Translations under genes and position numbers: made by a program
Part shown: positions 1-11,086 of the stretch, piece by piece
Layout: the number at the start of each line of letters is the position of its first letter
Position numbering within the stretch: position 1 is the first letter of the stretch
NCBI GenBank assembly: GCA_029204225.1
Contig: MU832027.1
Span: 1-64,000 of the forward strand
Direction of reading: 5' to 3'
DNA length: 64,000 nt
Origin: Diphasiastrum complanatum
Lineage: Eukaryota > Streptophyta > Lycopodiopsida > Lycopodiales > Lycopodiaceae
Notes under the pieces: generated by a model
Database searches by the model: none
Told to the model about the DNA's origin: nothing
Seen by the model: only the letters and a program-made list of their open reading frames with translations

Positions 1-464
1 AGAAGATCAATCTTAGATCCTATGGCAAAAACACACTACTACATGCATTCAATCACTTCCAACTCTCACTCACACGTGTGGGAAGTATTAAAAAAATAAT
101 CTAAGTAAAAACAAGCTGCTCTCCTCGGGTAGAGAGAGAAAAGCATCATGAGCTCTCGGGTAGAGAGAGAAAGCGAGAAACTGACAAAATCCATGAAATC
201 ACCAAATCAATTAGATTCAAAATGAGGAGTACAATGATACTAGTAGATCCACGAGCTACCACTATGCTTAACTATGATTGGACCATATTTTGTCACCTCT
301 TGATCCTATTGGATCATTGAACAATACACCTCTTAATTCTATTGGACTATATTCAAGCACACCTCAGTTTCCTATTGGACCTCACAAGGTTCCACCTCTA
401 AATCCTATTGGAACTCTTGGAATTCATCAAACAAAAGCTTTACACTTGTCTACACTCTCATTGG
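1..464 (-). repeat. B-family LTR, part 1 (split by E1)
   Basis: This stretch is the inverted, near-identical counterpart of the plus-strand LTR at 19825-20470. Together with 6625-6802 it forms one LTR read on the minus strand, beginning at 6802 (TGTGAAGAATTG) and running off the left window edge. E1 inserted at 464/465 and copied ATTGG; the uninterrupted site is visible in the 20.0-kb copy, where the same text reads through without a break. No purine tract precedes the LTR at 6803, so this is probably the 5' LTR of an element whose body lies outside the window, or a solo LTR. It contains CACACGTGTG at 71-80. Confidence 0.85.
300..420 (-). promoter_or_regulatory. CCAAT-box repeat array in B-family U3
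   Basis: Four to five imperfect repeats of about 30-35 bp each carry CCTATTGGA (read on the minus strand as TCCAATAGG followed by an AGAGGTG-like word). The same array is present in the other copy at about 20045-20180. Repeated CCAAT boxes in a U3 region are a plausible enhancer; activity is an inference. Confidence 0.5.
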
Positions 465-1147
465 TGTTAAAAATTCACAATTCTAGCTTGACTAGTTTTG
501 GTCATATGACTTGTAAATAGTTAAATGGTCATGATGTGGCTTGTCACACGTGCCAAATAGCATAGGATTCCATTCATAAGGATGTTCTCAAGTAGACCTA
601 AGTGTTAGAACCTTTGGAATGAGTCCAAATTATGCTTAGATACAAGGGAGAAAAAATAGGAGCTATTTTTGGTAATTTTTGCATTGTTGAGGGATCTCCA
701 AGATTCCAACCCTAACTTGGTAGGGATGAAAGATCCACCAAAATTAGCATTAGGGATAGGTTTAGGGCTACTCATACCTGCCCAAAACCGTGATGGATGT
801 TGTATATATAGGTGATGATATCTCACCAAAATAAATCAAGCAATTTCATGATTTTTTCTCTCATGATGGTGCAATTGCTCTCTATGTTCATAATTGTTTG
901 AGTACTTGTGATTACTAATGATTATAGGATTGAATGTAGGTCTGGTGTACAATACTCAGACTGTGTGAGGCCGTACTTTCACACGTGTGAAGCCTTCTTC
1001 AAGGATTTGGGCCATTTAGTGAGGTTCAAGCATAGATTTTTGATGGATTTTGATGGTTCAATTTGTGCTAATCTTATGAAATCATAATCTATTGTTTCCC
1101 TCATCATTTCAAGTGTTTTAGGATCCTTATTTGCTGTAATTTTTACA
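465..1147 (+). repeat. E1 5' LTR
   Basis: It begins TGTTAAAAATTC and ends TTTTTACA directly before the primer-binding site. A TATATATA box lies at 803-810. The palindrome CACACGTGTG is at 980-989, just after CCGTAC, about 160 bp from the LTR end. Confidence 0.95.
803..810 (+). promoter_or_regulatory. E1 TATA box
   Basis: TATATATA lies 338 bp into the 683-bp LTR, where the U3/R boundary is expected. The same box recurs in the 3' LTR and in both E5 LTRs. Confidence 0.6.
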
Positions 1148-1160
1148 TGGTATCAGAGCC
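1148..1160 (+). other. E1 primer-binding site (tRNA-iMet)
   Basis: TGGTATCAGAGCC directly follows the 5' LTR. TGGTATCAGAGC is the standard plant copia site matching the 3' end of initiator methionine tRNA. Confidence 0.95.
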
Positions 1161-1958
1161 TAAAGGCTGAAATGAGCTAAATCCTTGGTTTGCATTCAAT
1201 TTTATCACAATTTTTGATCTAAATCTTGTGTAGATTGGATCTTAGCATCTAGTATTGATTCTAGAACTCAAAGTGAGTCAAATACATTGGAGATTGGTGT
1301 TGTGTGACTTCATTTGCAGGTGTTTAGGTGTCTAAAACCAGAGGCAAAGTTGAATTCAATTCACATTACCAAGATAGCAAGTTTTGCTTGCTCCAAGCAT
1401 TGATTTCTAAGCGAGTTTTGGAGGTGATTTCATAGAGAAGGCTTTCTAGCATTCAAGGAGAGGGAAGATCAGAGTTTTGGGGACTCTTAAAGGCTGTTCT
1501 AAGGTGTAGTAGGCACCTCCTAAAGTGATTTAGGTTCAGTCCAACCATTGCTTGACTTATGCACCAAATTAGATCAATTTTTCATCAATTTTGATCATTT
1601 TTTGCTTGTGATTGGATAGTAGATTGTGTTGCATCCTCATTAAGTTCCATTTAGATATTTTACAAGTGATTTTGGAAGTATATTAGGTTGCTGAAATTCA
1701 CTCTTGATCAGATCATTTGGAAGCTTTAATGTTCTTTATAAAAAGAGGGGCAATTCTACTAGTATTGTCTACTTCAATCAAGCAAGTGCATTGTTTCTAG
1801 TATTCTATGATTTGATTTTGTTAGAGATCATTCTTAGATCTTTATAGGAAGTCTATTACTGATCTTTTCAGGTCCCTAAGAAGTGGGATAAGGTAGACCT
1901 TCAATCAAATCAATAGAAGTAACCTTCATTTGTGTCAAGTCCTTGATTAGGAGACTAG
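1161..1958 (+). other. E1 untranslated leader
   Basis: About 800 bp between the primer site and the gag start, without a long frame. It is nearly identical to the E5 leader (51721-52516), so packaging or dimerisation signals are expected here; none can be pinpointed. Confidence 0.6.
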
Positions 1959-4900
1959 ATGGCATCTATAAATGCATATCTTTTGGATACTAATGAAAGG
2001 CTCAACAAAACTAACAATTCCATATGGAAAGTTAGAATGGAATCTATCATGATCATGCAAGATCTGATGGAAATTGTAAATGGTAAGGAGGGTGAACCTA
2101 TTCATCCTCAAGAAAAAGCCAAATACATCAAGAGGTGCAATGTTGCACTACATTGCATAAAAATGAATGTTGCAAATGAACTCTTAAGAGAGGTAGGAGA
2201 TTGCACTTCAGCTCAAGATGCTTGGGAGACTTTGAAAAAGGTCTATGAATCCAAGAACCAAACTAGAATGTTAGCTTTGAAGAATCAAATCTATAGAAGC
2301 TATCAAAAGAAAGGAGAGAGTGCACATACTTTTGTCCTAAGAGTAAAGGAATTGAACAAAGAGCTAGCCTTTATAGGTGACCCTATCAAGGATGAAGAGC
2401 TTGTTCAACTCATATTGAATGGACTAAGCTTTGAATTTGACAACTTGGTTCAGGGATATGCAATTATGGGTAAGCTACCCATACTTGAAGAACTCCAAGG
2501 CACGCTCATGGTCGAGGAATCAAGAAGGAGCCAAATGCAAGAGAGGATGGATAGGCTTTCCATCCAAGGTGGAGATGACCAAGATCTCTTCACCAAAGGC
2601 AAAGGCAAGTCCAAAGGCAAAGGATCAACATTCAAGAAGTCTACAAAGCTTGAGGATCAAGAAGGACCCCCAAAGGCATCTCCATCAACCACCAAAGTCA
2701 AGAAGGACAAATCAAAGGTGAAGTGCTACTATTGTAGCAAGATGGGGCATTATGCCTCGGAATGCTTCAAGAGGAAGCAAGATCAAAGCCAAGCCAACAT
2801 GAGCAAAGAGGAGGAGGAGGAGAGTTCACATGAGGACTCTCTCATGATGTCCATATTTTCTTCAACAAGCTTCAAAGGAGAAGATCCTTGGTGGATTGAC
2901 TCGGGTGCTAGTTCACACATGACTAGTAAAAGGGAGTTTTTCTCTTCTCTCTTATCTTATGATGGACCTATAAAGTCTATCTATACAGCAAATGATGAAG
3001 CTTGTAAGATTGAAGGAGTTGGTAGCATTCCCCTTTGCTTAGGATCTTCCAAAAAGATCAACATAGAAGGTGTTTTGTACATTCCTACAATAACAAAGAA
3101 TCTACTCAGTGTTGGCCAAATGGTAGACAATGGTTTCAATGTTGACTTTGCTTCAAATGAATGTTTCATCAAGAAGAAGGGTAAGATAGTGGCTAAGGGC
3201 ACTAGACTTGGCAAACTTTATAAGCTGGATGCATTTGTGGATACTAATGTTGTCATGTTGGCCGAGAAGAGCAAGATATCTACCTTTACTTTATGGCACA
3301 AAAGACTTGGACATGTCAACTCGGGTTCCATGGAGGCTATGATCAAGGAGGAGTATGCTTCAGGCCTAACAAGGTCTATTGGGAAGGAAGACAAGGTGTG
3401 TGAAGCTTGTGCCTCATCCAAGGCACATATGAAGGTGTTTCCTAACTCCATCACAAAGTCATCTCATCCTCTTGAACTCATACACTCGGATGTGCACATT
3501 GCTAGCACCAAATCTAATGGAGGTTCATCCATGTTTTTAACCTTCATTGATGACTACTCAAGATATTGTTGGGTGTTCTTACTTTCCTTCAAGTCTCAAG
3601 TATTTGATACTTTTGTAAAGTTCAAGTTGTTTGTGGAAAAGCATCATAATCATAGCATCAAGATTCTTAGAAGTGACAATGGTGGAGAATTCATCTCCAA
3701 TGAGTTCAAGGCCTTTTGTGAGGAGGAAGTGATCAAGAAAGAGACTTCTTGTCCTTACACTCCTCAACAAAATGGAGTTGCTGAAAGAAGGAATAGAACA
3801 TTATGTGAATGTTCTAAGGCTTTAAGATTAGATGCTTGTTTGCCCAAATCCTTTTGGGGTGAGTCTCTTGTATGTGCAAACTACTTGATGAATAGGGTGT
3901 CTTGCAAAGCAATTGAAGGAAAAACTCCTTATGAGATGTTGTATGGAAAGAAACCCAATCTTAATCACTTGAAAGTTTTTGGGTGTATATGTTATGTGCA
4001 TGTGCCATTAGAAACAAGAACCAAGGAGGATCCATCTTCCACAAGAGGGATCATGCTTGGATATGCAAGCTCAAGCAAGGGCTACAAAGTCTATCTTCCA
4101 TCCTTGAACAAATTTGTTGTTTCAAGGGATGTCATCTTTGATGAACATCATATGCATATGCTTGAAGAAGGCTCAAGTGCTCCAACAATCAAGAAGAAGA
4201 TGGCCGAGGAGCAAGATCTTGGTTTTGAGGAGGAGCTCATGGAGGAGCAAGCACCAAACCCACCTATCACACCAAGGAGATCTTCAAGGGCAAAAGTGGA
4301 GCCATCAAGGCTCACATATCAAGGCAAAGGACAGCAAGTTGAGGGTATCTCATCCACTTCTTATGCTTTATCTAGTTTTGAAGAACCGTCTAATGTTGAA
4401 GATGCATTGAACTCCAAAGAATGGTATAAAGCTATGTTGGATGAGTATGATGCCTTGATTGAGAATGAAACTTGGTTGCTTGTTGAGAGACCTCAAAGGA
4501 ATGTAATAGGATGCAAGTGGGTCTTCAAGCTTAAGTTGAATGCAAATGGGAGTGTTAACAAACATAAAGCAAGATTAGTTGCAAAAGGTTATGCTCAAGA
4601 GAGAGGGATAGACTATGAGGAAACTTTTGCACCCGTGGCCAAGATGGTCACAATAAGACTAATCATTGCACTTGCATCACATTTTGGATGGATTCTATGT
4701 CAAATGGATGTCTCTAATGCTTTCTTGAATGGTTTTTTGGAAGAGGATATCTATATGGAACATCCACAAGGGTTCATCAAGCATGGAATGGAGAACAAAG
4801 TATGCCATCTCCAAAGAAGCATCTATGGCTTGAAGCAAGCCTCGAGATCTTGGAATTCAAGACTACATTGCTATCTTATTTCACTTTCTTTTGTTCAAAG

Positions 4901-5927
4901 TGAATATGATCCTACTCTTTACATTAAGTTTGATGATGTTGGTATTGTACTTTTACTCATTTATGTAGATGACATCATCATTAGTGGAAATAGTGTTGAT
5001 GGTATTGAAAAAATCAAGATAGATCTATCCTTAGAGTTCAAGATGGTAGATCTAGGGTGTCTTCACTTCATCTTAGGCATAGAAGTACTTAGAGGGTCTG
5101 ATTTTATCTTTATAAGTCAAGTAAACTATGCTCAAAGTCTTTTGAAGAAGTTTAAGATGGAAGTATGCAAAAGTGTTGACACACCAATGGAGCAAGATGT
5201 AAAAGTGCCAAATGAAGATGATGAAAGATCCTTCATGGACATCACTTTGTTTAGGCAACTTATAGGTTCCTTAATGTGGATCACTATAACTAGACCAGAT
5301 CTTAGCTTTAGTGTATGTAGGTTGAGCCAATCCATGCAAAAGCCATTGAATATCCATTGGAAAAAGGCTAAGAGGATTCTAAGATACATCTCGGGTACAT
5401 TGGATTTTGGGATTCTATATAGAGGAGATGTGATTAACCTTCATGCATTTAGTGATTCAGATTTTGCAGGGGACAAGAGGGATAGGAAATCAACAAGTGC
5501 CTATTCAACTTTCATAGGAGAAGGTGTGGTTTCATGGCTTTCAAAAAAGCAAGAAACTATATCTCTATCTTCAACCGAGGCCGAGTACAAAGCTTTGACA
5601 ACCACTACAAAGGAGGTACTTTGGATCAAGAGATTATTGGTGGAACTAAAGATCATGGATTCAGAGGAGGCACCAATCATCTACAATGACAATATATCAG
5701 CCCAACACCTTGCATCTAACCCAATCTTCCATGCAAGATCTAAGCACATTGAGATATGCCATCACTTTGTGAGAGAAATGGTGCAAGCCAAGGAGATTGC
5801 TTTGGAGCATGTTCCAAGCAATGAATGTGTAGCTGATCTACTTACTAAACCACTTCAAAGGACACCTTTTATAAAGTTCAGATCATCACTTGGAGTGATT
5901 AGTAAAGCAATGATTGAACCAAGCTAG
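1959..5927 (+). CDS. E1 Gag-Pol polyprotein (Ty1/copia)
   Basis: A single 1322-residue frame starts at the first ATG after the leader. Gag (UBN2-type) occupies about residues 1-250, with the zinc knuckle CYYCSKMGHYASEC at 256-269. The aspartic protease has DSGAS with its catalytic Asp at 314. A GAG-pre-integrase HHCC region starts near His447 (HKRLGH). The integrase core shows D511 (SDVH), D573 (SDNGGEF) and E609 (NGVAERRNR), a D,D-35-E spacing. Reverse transcriptase has Asp917 (MDVSNAF) and YVDD with D1004/D1005. RNase H shows SDSDFAGD near 1165 and a TEAEY motif near 1207. No stop or frameshift interrupts it. It encodes all products needed to copy and integrate the element. Confidence 0.97.
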   Translation: MASINAYLLDTNERLNKTNNSIWKVRMESIMIMQDLMEIVNGKEGEPIHPQEKAKYIKRCNVALHCIKMNVANELLREVGDCTSAQDAWETLKKVYESKNQTRMLALKNQIYRSYQKKGESAHTFVLRVKELNKELAFIGDPIKDEELVQLILNGLSFEFDNLVQGYAIMGKLPILEELQGTLMVEESRRSQMQERMDRLSIQGGDDQDLFTKGKGKSKGKGSTFKKSTKLEDQEGPPKASPSTTKVKKDKSKVKCYYCSKMGHYASECFKRKQDQSQANMSKEEEEESSHEDSLMMSIFSSTSFKGEDPWWIDSGASSHMTSKREFFSSLLSYDGPIKSIYTANDEACKIEGVGSIPLCLGSSKKINIEGVLYIPTITKNLLSVGQMVDNGFNVDFASNECFIKKKGKIVAKGTRLGKLYKLDAFVDTNVVMLAEKSKISTFTLWHKRLGHVNSGSMEAMIKEEYASGLTRSIGKEDKVCEACASSKAHMKVFPNSITKSSHPLELIHSDVHIASTKSNGGSSMFLTFIDDYSRYCWVFLLSFKSQVFDTFVKFKLFVEKHHNHSIKILRSDNGGEFISNEFKAFCEEEVIKKETSCPYTPQQNGVAERRNRTLCECSKALRLDACLPKSFWGESLVCANYLMNRVSCKAIEGKTPYEMLYGKKPNLNHLKVFGCICYVHVPLETRTKEDPSSTRGIMLGYASSSKGYKVYLPSLNKFVVSRDVIFDEHHMHMLEEGSSAPTIKKKMAEEQDLGFEEELMEEQAPNPPITPRRSSRAKVEPSRLTYQGKGQQVEGISSTSYALSSFEEPSNVEDALNSKEWYKAMLDEYDALIENETWLLVERPQRNVIGCKWVFKLKLNANGSVNKHKARLVAKGYAQERGIDYEETFAPVAKMVTIRLIIALASHFGWILCQMDVSNAFLNGFLEEDIYMEHPQGFIKHGMENKVCHLQRSIYGLKQASRSWNSRLHCYLISLSFVQSEYDPTLYIKFDDVGIVLLLIYVDDIIISGNSVDGIEKIKIDLSLEFKMVDLGCLHFILGIEVLRGSDFIFISQVNYAQSLLKKFKMEVCKSVDTPMEQDVKVPNEDDERSFMDITLFRQLIGSLMWITITRPDLSFSVCRLSQSMQKPLNIHWKKAKRILRYISGTLDFGILYRGDVINLHAFSDSDFAGDKRDRKSTSAYSTFIGEGVVSWLSKKQETISLSSTEAEYKALTTTTKEVLWIKRLLVELKIMDSEEAPIIYNDNISAQHLASNPIFHARSKHIEICHHFVREMVQAKEIALEHVPSNECVADLLTKPLQRTPFIKFRSSLGVISKAMIEPS

Positions 5928-5930
5928 ATA

Positions 5931-5941
5931 GTGAGGAGGAG
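5931..5941 (+). other. E1 polypurine tract
   Basis: GTGAGGAGGAG directly abuts the 3' LTR and should prime plus-strand DNA synthesis. The polyprotein stop lies just upstream. Confidence 0.85.
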
Positions 5942-6624
5942 TGTTAAAAATTCACAATTCTAGCTTGACTAGTTTTGGTCATATGACTTGTAAATAGTTA
6001 AATGGTCATGATGTGGCTTGTCACACGTGCCAAATAGCATAGGATTCCATTCATAAGGATGTTCTCAAGTAGACCTAAGTGTTAGAACCTTTGGAATGAG
6101 TCCAAATTATGCTTAGATACAAGGGAGAAAAAATAGGAGCTATTTTTGGTAATTTTTGCATTGTTGAGGGATCTCCAAGATTCCAACCCTAACTTGGTAG
6201 GGATGAAAGATCCACCAAAATTAGCATTAGGGATAGGTTTAGGGCTACTCATACCTGCCCAAAACCGTGATGGATGTTGTATATATAGGTGATGATATCT
6301 CACCAAAATAAATCAAGCAATTTCATGATTTTTTCTCTCATGATGGTGCAATTGCTCTCTATGTTCATAATTGTTTGAGTACTTGTGATTACTAATGATT
6401 ATAGGATTGAATGTAGGTCTGGTGTACAGTACTCAGACTGTGGGAGGCCGTACTTTCACACGTGTGAAGCCTTCTTCAAGGATTTGGGCCATTTAGTGAG
6501 GTTCAAGCATAGATTTTTGATGGATTTTGATGGTTCAATTTGTGCTAATCTTATGAAATCATAATCTATTGTTTCCCTCATCATTTCAAGTGTTTTAGGA
6601 TCCTTATTTGCTGTAATTTTTACA
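5942..6624 (+). repeat. E1 3' LTR
   Basis: 683 bp, same length as the 5' LTR with two base differences close to the palindrome (which is present here near 6460). It is followed by the duplicated ATTGG. Confidence 0.95.
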
Positions 6625-6802
6625 ATTGGCACGTGTTTAGCCTCTTACTCTATTTTGGCTCAATAGTGGCATTACAAGTGGAAGTGCATAATTTGCCATC
6701 TATGCCAAATTTATTCCTATCAACATCCTACACCTAGATGCTTGATGTAAAAAACATAAGACCCCTATATCTAACATAGATAATCTTTTTCAATTCTTCA
6801 CA
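6625..6802 (-). repeat. B-family LTR, part 2 (5' end)
   Basis: Resumes the LTR interrupted by E1. It matches 19825-20003 inverted and ends with CAATTCTTCACA, the reverse complement of the LTR start TGTGAAGAATTG. The next bases are gypsy integrase sequence, so that was the target. Confidence 0.85.
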
Positions 6803-7223
6803 ATTTCAACTTCTTTATGGTCAAGATGTCATTATGCCGATCGAGTTTTTAATGTCATCTTTATGCATAGCAGCAACTGAACAGTTGGATGATGCTAAAT
6901 CTTTGCAACTGTGTCATGAATCTTTGCATAAACTTTGTGAAACCAGATTGATGTAGTCCATAAACTAACAGCAACAAAGCTCATCACAAGGCATGACATG
7001 ATCGTCATTTACATAAGAAAGATCTAAAGGAAGGAGATCTACCTTTGATGTAGAAGACAAAATTGATCAAGGAAAATTGAAATTTACATGTGAAGGACCA
7101 TATAGAGTTAAAGAGATATTATCGTACGCAGCAGTTATTTTGGAACACCTGGATGGTGAAAGATTTGATATCATAGTGAATGGTAGCTGATTACGCAAGT
7201 TTTGGTAGTCAGATCTACTAGCA
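6803..7223 (+). pseudogene. Ty3/gypsy integrase C-terminal remnant
   Basis: Read in one frame from 6813, the translation contains LYGQDVIMPIEF, a typical gypsy integrase motif just after the catalytic core, then a helix-rich stretch and a stop near 6954. Further on, after a frame change, there is CEGPYRVKEIL followed by VILEHLDGERF, which is the GPY/F module near the integrase end, and then IVNGS, a stop and LRKFW. No chromodomain is seen. The family assignment rests on these two motifs. It is broken by at least two stops and a frameshift, and the rest of the element lies to the left of the B-family LTR or is lost. Confidence 0.7.
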
Positions 7224-8014
7224 TGATTGAAGATCTACTCATTTTTACTTTTGCTGTATTACAATCTTGTTATTTCTCATTACTTGTTGGTTTTTATTTT
7301 GGAAATGAAAATATTAAAAAAAATCAAATGAAAAAAAATGATGAGCAAAAGTCAAAAAAGTCATCAAACTAGGGAAAAAAAAAGATTTTTCAAGAATCAA
7401 TATTTGATGAAAAATAACTAAAAATTTACTATTTTAGTCAAATCTTGAACACATAGTCATATAGACCTTCATTGAATTACCAGATGATACATCCAATTCA
7501 GATCTACTTATATTGAGTTGGACAAAAGTTGGAAACCTCAGGAAAGAGCGGATCTCTTCGCAAATCGTGCACCCTCTGGTCAAGTCTAACTACGAGTTAG
7601 ACAAGAGAACCGTGTAGTCTTACAATTGGTACAAAATGGTTTTTAAAGAAATTAAGAGAGCCATCAAGAGTAATACCAAACAATAGTTTGTTGCGGGCTG
7701 TCTTTTGTCATCCTTAGCCGCCGCGTATTTAGAAAATAAGGTTCATGGGTATCGTTTTGAATCCGTGCTACATGTTTATGATCGAGCACCAGTAGAATCT
7801 TCCCACCAAGTAATCACATTCTAGAGTCGTCGATGGGTTTCAACAAGATTGTTTCTACGCACACCTCTTGCCTCCCATGTCTTGTCGTCTTACTCACCAT
7901 CTTCAACTGCGCCAATACTTTCTGTTGCTTCTCGCTCAAAACTACCCAACAGAGCCCCAAATAATAAATCTCGTGAGGTGTCATGGGATCGCCACTAGTT
8001 TTGGTGGGGAATAA
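7224..8014. other. Gene-free stretch after the gypsy remnant
   Basis: AT-rich with A-runs at 7310-7400. It could include the 3' end or LTR of the gypsy element, but I see no repeated copy, motif or credible frame. Confidence 0.4.
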
Positions 8015-9695
8015 TGTTGGAGTGTTTGTGGTTTTCGACGCAATCCTAACCCTAGTTAATAAGTGAGAGGGATTTGGCACCCTGTGAGTGTAAGTCCAAC
8101 CCGATGATCACATAGTTATTTGATTAGTTAGAAGTTAATAAAAGGACTTTAGGCCTTTTTGTGGAAATTTTAATGTTGCAAGGCCTAATAGTCAAGTTAG
8201 TGAATAAAAAGGGCTCCCTCCCATTAGAGGAGCTCTAAATCCAAAAAAGACCCTTTCTAAAGATTCTTTTTATATTTTTTCTCAAATGTTTCTTACACGT
8301 GGACCAATCAAAACACTCAAATTTGAAATCTATGTAACGTAACTTTTTGAGTCCACATTTTGATTCCATACTAAAAATGGCATAACTTTTTAGTGGTAAG
8401 TTCAAATTTAACGAAGTTTAGTGCATTGGAAAGCGCTCAACAAGGGCTTTCCAACGATATGTTAGATGACATACTTTTGAGCTACGATTAAAAAGTTATG
8501 GCAAGTCAAAAGTATTAGTGTTATAATATTTTAATAATAGAAAAGACATCTTGCACGAATTCTTAAAGGGTCTTTTTGGAAATCAAAACTCCTCTAATGA
8601 ATTTTTGAATTTCAAATAATAAGGGAGGTGGAGATTGGCCAATAGGATTTGAGGCCAAACCCCTAAAATCCACTATATAGAGTGGTGGATTCGAGTTATT
8701 TTGTATATTCACTTTCATTTCAATAAAGCATGTAGATCGTCTTTCAAATGGATATGGAATGTCCCTGCTCTTCTTCTTTCCTTCTCTATCTCTCATGTGG
8801 ATATGGTGCTTGTTGGAGTTTATCTTTACTATACTTTTCGTCAAAGAGAAAAAGAGAGAGACAGAAGAGTAAGATCTATCATTGCTTGAGTAGTGTTAAT
8901 TGCTAGTGTTAATGGATCATAGTGTTAATCTTAGTGTTAGATGTGGATCATAAGCATGTGCTTGATTATGAACTATGTTATCGCTCTCATGGGAACAAAT
9001 CTCGGCATGACAACATGTTAATCATCTTCATCTCCTTTGATGCTGGATAGAGCTTGGATCTAGGGTTGAAGGTGGATAGGAAATACTCGCTACACACTTG
9101 AAGATGGACTAGTGCTACCTACTAGTTACATGGAGTCATGTGGAGCTAGATTAGCATCATTGTTATACTCTTTTACTATGGATTTTCAAGGGTGGATGGT
9201 TCTTTGTGGCACGGTGTGGCAATGGAGGCTCATTTCTGGAAGTTTTGAACACAAACACTTCACATGGAGTGGAATATGAAAGAGACATGCAATCATTTGT
9301 TGATAACTCACATTTATTGCCTGGTTTTTGTTATTTTCTAGAGATATCAAAGGTGGAAGCATGGAGTAATCATAATCTTTACATTCTATATACTTCTATA
9401 TGTTGGGTTTTCATCTTGATATGAAAAATTGATGTAAGAGTTAAAATAGCAATGATCGACTTATACAGTGCTTTCCTATTTCGACGGCACCACGTGTGCT
9501 TAGTTCTAGAGTTATTGGGCCATCTTTCTTTCACGATCCCTTTGAGTGTTTCTAAGGAACTCATCTTTGTACTTATTAGCTGTTCTGAAATATACAGTTT
9601 GAAGAGAGTAATTCTGTATTCTTGTTGCACTTGATGTTGTGTTGTGGTGATTGATCCGGTCGGGTGCTTTCAATTGTGTTTGCTTAACTTTTAAC
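8015..9695 (+). repeat. Probable long LTR of a diverged copia element (E0)
   Basis: The right boundary is set by a primer-binding site at 9697. The left boundary is a guess from TGTTGGAG at 8015; the right end lacks the usual CA. It contains the palindromic TATA region CCACTATATAGAGTGG near 8669-8684 and CACGTGTGC near 9490. No second LTR copy is in the window, so length and limits are uncertain. Confidence 0.4.
8222..8600. repeat. Nested inverted repeats (foldback/MITE-like)
   Basis: An outer arm of about 45 bp at 8222-8266 is inverted at 8558-8600 (shared CTCCTCTAATG and AAAGGGTCTTTTT). Inside are a second inverted pair around CATAACTTTTTAG (about 8382 and 8489) and a small hairpin, GGAAAGCGCTC...GGGCTTTCC, near 8434-8455. 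A third copy of the outer arm lies alone at 43268-43316. Confidence 0.45.
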
Positions 9696-9696
9696 T

Positions 9697-9710
9697 TGGT
9701 ATCAGAGCCC
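9697..9710 (+). other. Primer-binding site of E0 (tRNA-iMet)
   Basis: TGGTATCAGAGCCC, the same site that follows every copia 5' LTR in this window. It marks the end of an LTR at about 9695. Confidence 0.75.
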
Positions 9711-10424
9711 TTGGTGGCTGAAATCACCAGACAAGAACAGAGAGCTACGAATTCACGACTGTTTGTTGGCTAGGAAGCACAAAACCGAGTTTGTGGAGAT
9801 TCGTGGAATGGCTAAAAACTATAAAAAGGATTCAGAGACAGGGAATTGTTGGTTGAATAAAAAAGCAAGCAAGTTTGAAGCTGAAAAATTCTTCTGGAGG
9901 GTTGCTTGGCGTTTGTGATTGGTTTGAATCCAATCGAATACCGTTTGAAGAGCGGTTTGGAGCAGAAGATAACCTATAGTAGGGCGACCTCAGTCAGCTA
10001 GGAGCTACAAAGGAAAGCTCAGGGAAAGCCTGAGTAAAGCTCAGCATATTCTTCTCTTTAAAATTGCTAGGGTTTCAAGAGACGAAATCAGAGATATCTC
10101 CTTGTAGGAGGACGTTTTCAAAGCTATGAGAGGCTGTGAATGGGCGTCCTGATAGCGCGATTCTACGGTAGGAAGGCCGCGACTGGCCATGGAGGAGGAA
10201 GGCAGCTAGTGCAATTAATGAGAAGCTGTCATAGCCCATGAAGGAGTGAGAAAACTCCATCGCTAGTAGAGAGAGAAGGAGGAGAGGTCGCGGGAGCTGT
10301 CGCGTGCTCAATCGTGATCACCAGCTAGCGGCCCGAAGTGTTCAGTACTTCGAGGGCCTTTGATCAACGCACAAACGTGTTGACAGCCGTCTGATCTTGA
10401 ATCATACAGATCAACGATGGTCAT
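9711..10424 (+). other. E0 leader, no gene seen
   Basis: Sequence between the E0 primer site and the A1 LTR. No gag frame is recognisable before A1 begins. The last five bases before A1 are GTCAT. Confidence 0.4.
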
Positions 10425-11074
10425 TGTGAAAGATTCAACTAGTTTCATCACATTTTGCAATATTTTCATATTTGGCATATTGAGGCCAAAACTTGTTCTA
10501 GACTTAGAGGTTGACTTTTCAAAGTTCATTACTCTAAATTTAATTTTAATAAACACTTTTTGAAAGTGTGGGAAAGATAGAATGCGATTTTGAGTAGATT
10601 CAATTTGAATAAGTTGGGTACATTGAATCTAGACCCAAAATTGGTAGGGTTAGCATTTTGGTGAGAAAGCCAAGTGGCCAAATAGGGTTTGGACCTGTTA
10701 TAAAAGGATGTAACTCGTGGAGAGAGTCATCTTCTCTCTTCTCTATCTCATTTCATGCTTATACATGGTTTTCTTGGGTTCTACTATCCATTGCTGCACT
10801 ATCTTGGTGATTGCTTGCAATTCTATGTGTAGAATGATCTATATTTGCTATTTTTGGATCCACACATGTGAAATATAGTAGCTTGCTGGTTTTGTATAGA
10901 CAGCAACATTACATAATCATTTCATTCAAGTTTGATCAAGTTCTATTAGTGTTTGCATCTCAAATTGTGTGTAGATGCTGATTTTTCTACATTGGTGAGA
11001 TTGGTAGTGAATTTCTCTTTCTAACCAAAGATCATTCAAGTAGATTGGATCTCAAGGATCTAAAATCTTTCACA
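10425..11074 (+). repeat. A1 5' LTR
   Basis: 650 bp with perfect 11-bp inverted ends, TGTGAAAGATT and AATCTTTCACA. TATAAAAGG lies near 10698, and a CACACATGTG variant of the shared palindrome at about 10861. Confidence 0.92.
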
Positions 11075-11086
11075 TGGTATCAGAGC
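11075..11086 (+). other. A1 primer-binding site
   Basis: TGGTATCAGAGC directly after the LTR, as expected for initiator Met tRNA priming. Confidence 0.92.

Larger units (their letters stand above)
465..6624 (+). mobile_element. E1: complete young Ty1/copia retrotransposon
   Basis: Two 683-bp LTRs (465-1147 and 5942-6624) flank one full-length Gag-Pol frame. I count only two mismatches between the LTRs. The 5-bp target duplication ATTGG is at 460-464 and 6625-6629. The primer-binding site is complementary to initiator Met tRNA, and a purine tract precedes the 3' LTR. The order gag, protease, integrase, reverse transcriptase, RNase H is that of Ty1/copia (Pseudoviridae). Every part needed for autonomous transposition is present and open, so the insertion is recent and could still be competent. 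It split an older B-family LTR. Confidence 0.97.

Noticed and set aside
605-829. 74-residue minus-strand frame repeated at 6082, 51166 and 56640
   Set aside because: It is repeated only because it lies in the E1/E5 LTRs, and it runs antisense to the transcript.
8563-8889. Short frames near the 8.7-kb TATA region
   Set aside because: Both strands open only briefly, with no motif; the sequence is LTR-like.
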